Origin: Astropecten irregularis
Taxonomy: Eukaryota; Echinodermata; Asteroidea; Paxillosida; Astropectinidae
Direction of reading: 5' to 3'
Assembly (NCBI GenBank): GCA_963971285.1
Contig: OZ020244.1
Coordinates: forward strand, 33,790,001-33,854,000
Length of the DNA: 64,000 nucleotides
This document shows positions 55,121 through 64,000 of the stretch, piece after piece. The stretch's first letter is position 1; each line of letters starts with the position of its first letter. A model generated the notes under the pieces. It was not told the DNA's origin, did not search any database, and saw only the letters and a program-made list of their open reading frames with translations. The position numbers and the translations under genes are program-made.

Positions 55121-55124
55121 TTAA

Positions 55125-55585
55125 ACTTATTAGCAGCATATGAATGTGATTGGATCAAAGAAAACATTGGCAACTGTCATGTTCAAAAAAATGATAATGG
55201 TATGTGAAAAGAAAAAGTTATACAGAAACCAATAGAGTGTTGAGGGCTCTATGTAGTTTGTACTTGTACATGAATCCAGCATATTCCCCAGGTACATGTC
55301 CATGCATATTATCTGGGTTTTAGCAGATACTGGGTATTTCCTGCATGGGTTTATTTATAAATCTCAGCTGAGCCAGTAGCAGGTGACTCAATCGATACGC
55401 AGATTGCTGCACGATGGTCGATAGATCCTGAACATGACGTTCCTTGTTAATAGGAAATTTGATGAATGCTGTTTGGAAAACTTATCTTCATGATGATTAA
55501 CCACTTACTTTTAGTTGTGCACAATGCTGACACAGTATTGCACAATTTAAGTTGTCTTTCGATAAAGTTCACTTTTCTCCATGTG
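55125..55585. other. Intron E-F, no gene
   Basis: Unique AT-rich sequence, nothing recognised. Confidence 0.3.
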
Positions 55586-55589
55586 TTAA

Positions 55590-56485
55590 AGGTACTATCA
55601 TACTTTGGTAAGAAACCAAAACAGAAATGTTCACAGATTTACGTATAACTTACAGGAGATTGTGGTGGTAGAAACATACCGTTAACATTTTTCCGCCTGA
55701 AATGGTGTATTTATCCAGAAATTAGTAAAACAACGACCGGAAATCTATTTGATCTTTTAAAAGATCAAAAATAAAAGGGGAAAGACTACTAAGAAATACT
55801 GCGGCTGTTTTTCACTGTTTTCTAAAAGAAAGTGGGCACGGTATTGGACTGTAATTTTCATAGATGACTGTTACTATGTCTGTCTTGATATTTTTGCCCA
55901 TGAATCTGTATTTCTTTGATAACTAGAAAAGCGAAGCTGTCATGGCTCGCTGCAGCCTTATGTGCTGTTACAAACATGATAACAAACACCCATCCATCAC
56001 ACACACACCCATAAACAAACAAAATTCAACATTTTGAAACAATAGAAAAAAATTCAACATTTTTCATTTACAACGATAACATCATTATTTTGGACAACAC
56101 ACCCATCCAAAAAAAATAAATAAATAATCAACATTTTAAAACAATAGAAAAAACCTCAACATTTTGAAACAATAGAAAAAACTTCAACATTTTTCATTTA
56201 CAATAATAACAACATTATTTTGGATAACACACCCATCTAAAAAAAAAAAAAAAAAAAAAATTTTGAAACAATAGATAAAAAACTTCAAAATTTTTCATTT
56301 ACAATAATAACAACATAATTTTGGACAACGCACCCATCAAAAAAAAATAAAAAATGGCGGTTCAAGCACATACTAAAAAAGTTTAAGATTTCTCGCGGAC
56401 GGCCGAACGGCCGTGACAAACGGTACTACAACATAGGCTTCGCTTTGCTTCGCAGCTCGCCAAAAAACAAAGTATGATATTACCT
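55590..56485 (+). mobile_element. Family A TTAA MITE, copy A9, interrupted
   Basis: TTAA at 55586-55589 and 56486-56489. The element is normal up to TTTCTTTGATAA (55921) and resumes with AAAAACAAAGTATGATATT after 56463. The gap is filled by another element. Confidence 0.8.
55922..56463 (+). mobile_element. Nested element with GCGAAGCTGTCATGGCTCGC end
   Basis: It starts AAAAGCGAAGCTGTCATGG and ends GCTTCGCTTTGCTTCGCAGC. The inside is a degenerate tandem of TCAACATTTTGAAACAATAG and CATTTACAATAATAACAACA units. An inverted relative lies at 61484-61926. No ORF. Confidence 0.75.
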
Positions 56486-56489
56486 TTAA

Positions 56490-57682
56490 AGAGCTTTGTT
56501 TTCAACACTGAATTCACTAATTTTTCTATCTGTCTTCTGTTGAAAATGTATAAATAGTAACTTGTAACGAGGAAACCAATCTCATGTCATGACAAGCTGC
56601 CTAGATAAAGCTCCTACATCGATTGCCCCACAGGGATTTCATGCCTTTTCCATCCCTGCATCAGGCATCTGGAGCAATATCTTTCCTCCGACGTCGTGAA
56701 AAACAGAAATCTGTGTTCAGAACTTCACTCGGCACCTACTTTTGTTCTGAGCTGTAAATTGTTACAGCATGCACTGTGAGCAATGAATTGTAGTTTATTT
56801 CATTTGTTATAATCACGTTGTGGAACAATTTGATCAGAATGATTTTGATTGAGTAAACGTGATTGAGATAAATTTGATTTTGAATCACATATGATTGATT
56901 GTAGTCATTTTGATTACAGTCATCAGTTGGATAGTAGGTCAAATGGAAATAACTGGAATCAAGTTGACTGGAATTATTATTATGAGAAATTGTTAGAGAT
57001 TGAAATTGTTTAGTTAGATTTTAATCATTTTGATCGAAACCAATTTAATGGTTATCAACTTGATGGGTAGTCGATCTGATAGACGCATTTGTTGTACAGT
57101 GAGCGAGCATCTATCACATGTGTGAAGATTTCCTGATTAATTATTCAAAGCAACCCAGTAATGATCTCTCTAAGTTTTGACCAATCAGGGGCATCTACAT
57201 CTACTATCATACCATTTGGTGAGCGTGTCTATCATGAAGATAGCTGCTGCCGCATGGACGCGCGAAATTGACCAATCAACATCCTCCGTCACGATCCTGA
57301 CGGAAATGTTCTCAAAACAGATCTGATTGGCATTTGTATGCACGCATGTATCAGACGTTCGTACGTAGTGACACAGTATAGAATGGGTGATACTCAGACT
57401 ACTTGATATGAAGCAATTGAATGGGAATCAGTAACTGGAATAAATTTGATGAGAAAAGCATGGATCAAAATCAGCTTGATTGAAATCAGAATTATTTTGA
57501 TTCAGTCTGTTCGTTTCTTTTTCTCTTTTTTTTTAAAGACTGTAATTAAAAAAAATAATAATTTAGCTGGTGATAATGGGAGTTGCTGATTTGGCATTCT
57601 TCTCCACTTAGTATCCTCAGCTATCAACATTTTTTCTGTTTGGTTGTGTCTGCTATTCTGTATGAAAGTTGAAACAAATTGT
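56490..57682. other. Intron E-F, no gene
   Basis: 56800-57060 is rich in TTTTGATT/GATTGAAAT words, a low-complexity degenerate repeat, and similar words return at 57440-57510. No exon. Confidence 0.4.
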
Positions 57683-57690
57683 GTACATTC

Positions 57691-58070
57691 TAAGGCTGCA
57701 TTTTGTATCCGGTTAACCGGTTAACCGACCGTTCAAAAGGGTACCCGGGTACATTTTCCCAGAAAAGTATCTTTTTAATGGCCTCTTCTTTTTTAAACAT
57801 AGACACTTCTAGAGTTCACAAAGAAAAAATGTCAATGATCTTTTGAAAATTGTACCAGCAGGCTTATGCAAAGCAAAGGCCAAACATTTTGCTATGTCTA
57901 CCACTGCCAAATGTTGTGACAAAAGAATGTTGTCAACAAAGTTCCTAAAAGACCCAAACTTACTATTTCTTTGTTTTCCTTTGTTTTCTTTGTTATACAG
58001 GTAATCGTAACCGTAACCGAAAAACAGACGGGTAACCGGTTACAAAATTATTCTTAAACTTACAGCCCTA
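57691..58070. mobile_element. hAT-like MITE with GGTTAACCGG subterminal motif
   Basis: Ends TAAGGCTGCATTTTGTA and the inverse CTTACAGCCCTA, then subterminal GGTTAACCGGTTAACCG and GGGTAACCGGTTAC. An exact 8 bp duplication GTACATTC is at 57683-57690 and 58071-58078. Confidence 0.8.
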
Positions 58071-58078
58071 GTACATTC

Positions 58079-58584
58079 ATATACCAGTCTCTGGTTTAAA
58101 GATTTAGTCTCATTAATACCACATCATAATTTGTTAGACCCTATAGAACCAAAGAGGCTGGCTATTTGGGAAGCAGAAATGGAAGTAATTTGATCATTTT
58201 GTCCTCATTTGTAAACTTATAGAGTTCACATCTGTTAGGACTTCTACAATAGAATGGGCAGTTGATTCAGGACAGGTTTTAGATGACAGCTGGTCAGCCC
58301 CTATGAGCATATAGCCCCACCTATAGCCTCCGGGCTGATGGTACACACATGTGTATTGATATATTACTGGATGAATTTCACCTGGGTGATATTTTATGTC
58401 CCTAGCTTGCTTCCGAAATGGTCCCTAAACGTTCCATCACATTTTGATTTTGATTTCTGGTTCGGTATGGGTCTATATTTGTTTGGTTTTCCAAGCCTCT
58501 GATGAAACAAATTCCTTTTTTTTTTTCAATCTTACACTCCTGTCTTTCTTTAAAGACAAGATACCACAAAAAAGTCCATTTTGT
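58079..58584. other. Intron E-F, no gene
   Basis: Unique sequence upstream of the next MITE; nothing recognised. Confidence 0.3.
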
Positions 58585-58588
58585 TTAA

Positions 58589-58940
58589 GGTACAGTACAA
58601 GATTTGTAACATACCCAAACTGAAATCAGATTTACGTATAACTTTCAGGGTATGAAGATGGTGCTGGTAAAAACATACCGTTAAAATATTTCTGCATGAA
58701 ATGGTGTATTTATCCAGAAATTAGTAAAACAAAGACCAAAAGCAGTTTTGATCTCGGGACAAGATCAAAAGCATTCTTTATGTTTTATAATAAAAGATGA
58801 GACAGGTTTTCACTATTTTCTCGTGACTCAGATGTCCAATTGAGCTCAAATGTGCACAGGTTTATCATTCTAATGTCTATACTATATCAAACAAAGTGTG
58901 AGTGCTGTTTTGTGACCTTCACCAATCATGTATTTTAACT
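58589..58940 (+). mobile_element. Family B TTAA MITE
   Basis: Starts GGTACAGTACAAGATTTGTA and ends CAATCATGTATTTTAACT; TTAA at 58585-58588 and 58941-58944. Confidence 0.75.
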
Positions 58941-59038
58941 TTAAATTAGATTATTTTTTTCTTTTTATTGACTTATTGCTTGACTTATTGATTGATAGAT
59001 TGATTGATTGATTGATTGATATTTACTTTTTCATCCAG

Positions 59039-59174
59039 GACATGGTTCCAGAAGTCAGTGAAGAACCAGAGACACAGCTTGTCATAGTGAATGCAGCGCC
59101 CTCTACTGGCCTGATGCAGCCAGTTGGTACAGTGGATGAAACTCAGCTTGGAGGCAGCGTGTTCTCTTTATCAG
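59039..59174 (+). CDS. DMTF1: DMTF1-like exon F
   Basis: Acceptor TTCATCCAG and donor TCAG|GTTTGT bound 136 bp, entered in phase 0 as exon E requires. It encodes VPEVSEEPETQLVIVNAAPS, then TGLMQPVGTVDETQLGG and VFSLSG. The acidic PEVSEEPET followed by hydrophobic LVIV fits the acidic C-terminal part of DMTF1 proteins. The exon leaves with one extra base, so at least one more exon follows; I do not find it with confidence before 64000. A GATT microsatellite sits just upstream of the acceptor (58989-59020). Confidence 0.65.
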
Positions 59175-60189
59175 GTTTGTGAAATTTCTATTATTTTTTA
59201 CAACTTTTTTTAGGATTTTCATTTCCAACGACCACCTTAGGTTTCAAACTATAGGTCTTAATCATTGATTTTATTGAATTTCTGGGTGGGAAATAACCTC
59301 TTAGCATCCGAAGATCCTTCAAAATATTTCAAACGTTTTGAAGGAAAAGCTCAGCGCGGAGTGATGTCATTCCAACTCAATGATCTTGGAGCGATGAAAA
59401 CAAAGCAGCAAGTTGTATGGTTTTTAAGACAAAAAGCTGCCATAATTGTTTAATCTTAGTATTATACGGTACTTCAAAGAAGAATTATTGTCTGAGGAAA
59501 AACGTTGACTCGACAATGGAAGTCGTACAGAACACGATTTCTGCTTCTTGACAAAAAGAAGAAGAAATATTCTCGACGACGGACAGTTTGTACGTGATTT
59601 GTCCGTAGCTTGCACCATCTACATGTTGGTTTTCATCGGTTGTCAAGTTCATGAGAATGAAAGTACCCGGATGTCCGCGCTCATCTATTTGAAGGATTGT
59701 GTCAGTGGGTTTTCATGCACAAAAACTAATTTCCAAGGGTTTAGATGGATTGAGAGACGTACCCAGTTGATGAGCGTAGCGACTCTGTTATCTGATAAAG
59801 ATTACTATTGCGATCCTTGAAATTTAGATATTGCACAGACAAACCTCATCAATAACGTCCTGCACTAATGACATCACACCATGCATGCCTGCGCATCATT
59901 ACCTCCACTCACTACACGTTTGCATGGCCGGTTGCAATGATGTTTGTCTGAGGTTCGGTGGTATTTTTAGCGCAAGTGCATAGCGCTTTTATGAAATCCC
60001 AGTAATGGATTTCAGTTACTATTAGCAACCATGGATGAATTTCTGCAATTTTGGCATCTCATTTGGAAACAGTGGAATGGCTCATTATAAACTTTCAAAC
60101 AAACAAATGTATTTTCAATGAATAATGCAAAACAAACCGTCACCAGAATATCTTTAGGCATTGTAGGGTATTTTCTTTGGGCTTGGGTG
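59175..60189. other. Intron after exon F, with a dispersed repeat
   Basis: 59855-59990 is the second copy of the repeat at 3153-3297. The remainder has a 90-codon frame (59548-59820) with no recognised features. Confidence 0.4.
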
Positions 60190-60193
60190 TTAA

Positions 60194-60518
60194 AAGGTAG
60201 TATCATACTTTGGTAGTATACTGAAACAGAAATCTCCACAGATTTACCTATAACTTACAGGGTATAAAGATGGTGATGGTAGAAACATACAGTTTTAAAA
60301 GAGTAAAACCAATGGCCAAAAAACAATTTTGATCTTTCAAAGATAAAAAATAACAGTGAAAAGATTTTTAAATTACTGTGGCTGTTTGTCACTGTTTTCT
60401 CAAAAGGTGGGTCTGTATGGGTCTGAAAATTTCACAGATGACTGTGACTGTATCTGCCTTGATATTTGTGCCCATGCTTCTGCATTTCTTTGACACAAAA
60501 CAAAGTATGATATTACCT
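60194..60518 (+). mobile_element. Family A TTAA MITE, copy A10, internally shortened
   Basis: TTAA at 60190-60193 and 60519-60522. About 35 bp are missing before the central palindrome, and the palindrome is mutated. Confidence 0.75.
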
Positions 60519-61483
60519 TTAAGTTGCCAACACAATATAACTTTCTTTCAAACAATTAAATTAATCATGATACCAATTTATTGGTTTGTTGAGCCGCCTG
60601 TGACTGTTGCACCTGAAAATGTGACATTCAAACGTTCAAATCACAGCTGGAGGTGTTTATTTTCTTAAGAGAGTTAAATTGGATAACAAACTCTGCAATG
60701 CGATACATTCAGTAATGGATTCCTGCTGGGGTACATACTAAGTCACATTTGTGTATGCACTGCAAGGAATAATTTGTTTTAAAGGGAGATAATACATTCT
60801 TCAAAAACGAGGAACACAGCCCAACATTATGTAATTTTTCTCTGAGTATTTAATAAGGTTAATCCACTGTTATCATGAAGTTTTGAAGATGCAAATTTTA
60901 CATCATGGACAGTAATCGTTTCATAATTATCCGGCAATGAAATGTATTTTCTAGTGTCTTAGAATTTTGAAGGATGCAGATTTTATTTTGAGGGCTTGCT
61001 GGGCCACCTTGGCCCAAGACCAAAGAATGTGCCACAGGGATTACTGTACATTCTCGGATTTGTGTGGATTTGGGAACTTTCCCCCAATTTCACTTGAGTT
61101 TGATAAACCATGGATAAACTAATCCATTGATTTCCGAAGTTAAAATTAAAACAAACTATGGCATCCAGTTAAACCAATGGAAAAAACCTGTAAGTTAATC
61201 TGTAGTTACTTGGTTGTTACGAGTATAGCCACACCTGTATCAAAGGTGAAAAAGGACTGTTTTACTAAAACTCATCTGGTGAACAACAGTATGGATCTGT
61301 GCACAAGTCAACAGATGCAGTTCTATCATTTTGAGGAATGATCAGTGGCTTAACAGTGGGCAATAGGGGACGTGCCCCCAAAGGAAACAAAAGGTAACTG
61401 TACTGTCAGTGAACTTATTGCAAATCTAATCCAATCAACAAACACAGAAAGATTCCAATTTCAAATTGTCTGATTTTTGACGA
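60519..61483. other. Intron after exon F, no gene
   Basis: AT-rich sequence without recognisable element ends. Confidence 0.3.
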
Positions 61484-61926
61484 GCTGCAAAGCCTATGTA
61501 GTAGTACCGTTCGTCCCATTCGTCCGTCCGCGTGAAATGTTAAAGTTTTTTAGTATGTGCTTGAACCCCAATTTCTTTTTTTAATGGGTGCGTTGTCCAA
61601 AATAATGTTGTTATTATTTTTAAGGAAAAATGTTGAAGTTTTTTCTATTGTTTCAAAATGTTGAAGTTTTTTCTATTGTTTCAAAATGTTGATTTTTTTT
61701 TTTTTTTTTTTTTGATGGGTGCGTTGTCCAAAATAATGTTGTTATTATTGTAAATGAAAAATGTTGAATTGTTTCTATTGTTTCAAAATGTTTAAGTTTT
61801 TGCTATTGTTTCAAAATGTTGAATTTTTGTTTGGATGGGTGTGTGTGTGTGATGGATGGGTGTTTGCTATCATGTTTGTAACTGCACGTAATGCTGCAGC
61901 GAGCCATGACAGTTTTGCTGTTTTAG
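61484..61926 (-). mobile_element. Inverted relative of the nested element at 55922
   Basis: Begins GACGAGCTGCAAAGCCTATG and ends GCAGCGAGCCATGACAGTTTTGC, the reverse complement arrangement of 55922-56463. Internal TTCTATTGTTTCAAAATGTTG repeats match. A 20-base poly-T lies near 61694. Confidence 0.7.
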
Positions 61927-62421
61927 TTTGTTCATTGGCATCAGAAGTTGGAATTGGGTGCGCAATGTTAGCACTTGCCCCTGGCAGGTTTTTTCTTTAT
62001 TATACGCTGCTGGGTATGATAAAAGAAGAATCACTACACCTGTACTGTGTACAGTTATGCTGTGTTGATGCATTGAGGCGTTCCTTGGATATTTCAGTTG
62101 CTCAGTTTTTCGTTGCAACGGATGTAGGATGTGTAAACACTCTGGCAGTCCAGTAGGCCCTATATAAGAAATGCCAGCCAAGCTGTGATGCAGAACCTCT
62201 ACACAGTTCAATATCAGTTCAGTTCACTATGGTCATATAGCAGCAAGTTTTCACATTGAATGTGGTGTCCAGATTTGTTTTCTGAAGAAACAAGGTATCT
62301 TGTTCGTTTTAGACTGGTCCTGCGCCCCGTGCTAAGTTAAACAAGGTGTCCATCAAAGCCAGAAGTGAGGTGCTGGAAATGTCTGTGACCGCAAGGAGAC
62401 CCAGATGTTCCTTTCTCTTCT

Positions 62422-62675
62422 GGGGCCAATTTCATAGAGCCGCTTAGCACAAAAAATTGCTAAGCATGACATTTCTGTCTCAGTGCCGAAAACAGGATCA
62501 ACAACCAAATTTCCGTGTGTTGTGTACCGTATCACTTGCAATTGTTCTTTAGCTGTTGTTCGCTGACCTTGAATATCAAATGGAATTTTCAATGGTGGTT
62601 TGCTTTATTGGGCAAGCTATTTTTGTGCTAAGCAATTTATTGTGCATTTATTAAGCAGCTCTATGAAATTGCAAC
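62422..62675. mobile_element. Family D element, copy D5
   Basis: Ends GGGGCCAATTTCATAGAGCC and GCAGCTCTATGAAATTGCAA; interior as in D1 (AACAGGATCAACAACCAAAT). Confidence 0.75.
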
Positions 62676-62723
62676 CTGGACAGGACTTGGTGTGTTGTGG
62701 TTGAAGTGTCTGATGTAGCTGAA

Positions 62724-62872
62724 GGCTGACTTCACAAAGTGCTAAGATTGATCTTAAGTGTGAATTAATCCTAATTGCTAAGCTATATGTGATATCACGG
62801 TCACAATACGAACTATGGTGATACTGAACAACTCATCTTAAGTACTTATAAGTGCTTTGTGAAATCCAGCCC
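62724..62872. mobile_element. 149 bp inverted-repeat element
   Basis: Ends GGCTGACTTCACAAAGTGCT and the inverse AGTGCTTTGTGAAATCCAGCC, with CTTAAG motifs within both arms. MITE-like, no ORF. Confidence 0.65.
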
Positions 62873-62879
62873 AGGTCTG

Positions 62880-64000
62880 GCAAGTTGATTTCGGTCAAGC
62901 TTTAAGGGTTCATGCAGTGTTTTTTTTCAGTCAGGTTATTTTATTGCCTTCAGACAGAAAAATGTACTGACAGATAATGAATGGCAAGTCTCATTTTGGT
63001 TTCAAACCAGCATTTGGTTTTCTTTTGAACGGCTTTGCAAAATGGGGGATTTCCATGCATACTCATGTAGGGAACTAACAGCCAATATATAATGAAAAAA
63101 CATAAACAAATGAAGAAGAAAACATGACCCACAGAAATGGTTGGTCAAAAAAATTACACCACCAGTTGAGTGAAAGGAACATATTCAGCACAATAAAACC
63201 CATTGAGGTGGAAAAGGTCTGTCAGAAAACCTATAAAACAACCCCAACTTTTTGTGCACAAAGCTGTTGGATTACTGCTCTCAGTTACTCAGATGACATC
63301 ACAGTTTTGCTCATGAATATGGAAATTCTAATTAGCATACAAACCAAAAAATCTGTGGTTAACCCTGAAACAGTGTGAGGAAGTGGGTGGAATCAAAGGC
63401 CCATGTAACAATTTATTGTTGGCACATTAATTGGTATATTGGCTGGCATAGGTTTAGGGGACAATTTTTTGTTGGGGTGTACCCTGTGCACTGTTATTTT
63501 TTTTCTTCAAGTACTGGATCAAAATAGTGACATGATACCCTGAGGGAAAGTTTGCCGTGATATCAGCAATTATTCTGCCTTGGCTGCTCCAATTCCCGGA
63601 TGTCCTTATCTGTTCATGATCTAAGATTTGAAGATCATTCATAAACCCTGGGTAATTCCTTTGCTCTGCAGCTCTGATTACTATAATAACTGAAGTGAGG
63701 AATCATTGCTTAGAGTGGGCTAGTTATGTCTGTTTCGCCATGGATCTTGATCGCCATATTTTATCCGACAAATCCACAATGCGATCCACAGCAGCTTTTT
63801 TGAGCGCCGGATCTCTGATTGCATTCCTGAAACAAACGGGCAGTTGTGTAGACACGTCCTCAGACCTGGGGGGTTTGATCCTGTAGCTGGGTTTTACTTC
63901 CATAAAATCATTTTTATATATATAAAAAGTGAAAACCTGGGGGTTACAACCACCCTAACACCCCCCCCCCCCCCCCCCCCCTGTGATCTACGCCCATGCA
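62880..64000. other. Right end of window, no gene
   Basis: Short unrelated frames only. A TATATATA run (63917) and a 21-base poly-C run (63961-63981) lie at the end. The terminal exon of the DMTF1-like gene could be beyond the window. Confidence 0.35.

Noticed and set aside
62311..62400. Possible DMTF1-like exon after TTCGTTTTAG
   Set aside because: An attractive frame exists, but the phase required by exon F gives a stop after seven codons, and the other frame runs into a family D element.
63961..63981. Poly-C run (also 32226-32245)
   Set aside because: Homopolymers this long are often sequencing or assembly artefacts; no function can be claimed.

Overview
This is a eukaryotic, transposon-rich window with no prokaryotic features. 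Interrupted genes with GT-AG introns, tRNA-derived SINEs, dense inverted-repeat DNA transposons, a DIRS-type retrotransposon and an array of secreted single-domain C-type lectin genes together suggest a marine invertebrate deuterostome. An echinoderm is my best guess, but nothing in the sequence proves it.

Left third to half (1-36150): seven C-type lectin-domain (CTLD) genes or gene copies, all on the minus strand, at 913, 12071, 15264, 24334 (broken), 26510, 29224 and 35625. They come from repeated duplication of a unit made of lectin gene, flank and small transposons, and their flanks fall into two mosaic types. Four large insertions separate them. The first is a 6.1 kb decayed DIRS-like tyrosine-recombinase retrotransposon (5013-11122) with inverted terminal repeats and a diagnostic internal complementary region. 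The second and third are two apparently identical 3623 bp elements placed head to tail, each bounded by TA dinucleotides (16425-20047 and 20050-23672). The fourth is a piggyBac-like element (30436-33248) in a TTAA site, keeping only the N-terminal part of a transposase and itself carrying two copies of a 485 bp repeat.

Right half (36833-64000): six phase-compatible plus-strand exons whose first encodes a Myb/SANT-like segment closely resembling DMTF1 (cyclin D-binding Myb-like transcription factor). Later exons encode Gln/Ser/Asp-rich C-terminal sequence. Introns are 0.6-1.9 kb except one of 17 kb. The 5' Myb exons and the 3' end of the gene are not visible in the window. If the gene is intact, the whole opposite-strand lectin array lies in one of its introns.

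The rest is mobile DNA. Three TTAA-flanked MITE families (piggyBac-like by target site) occur about 20 times, including a train of three neighbours sharing single TTAA sites. There are also several hAT-like MITEs with 8 bp target duplications, TA-flanked and foldback elements, a GGGGCCAATTTCAT-type repeat, two tRNA-headed SINE families, and a 32 bp satellite next to a DMTF1 splice donor. Several insertions can be dated relative to the lectin duplications because paralogous flanks preserve an empty site. I made all comparisons by eye; identities are approximate.
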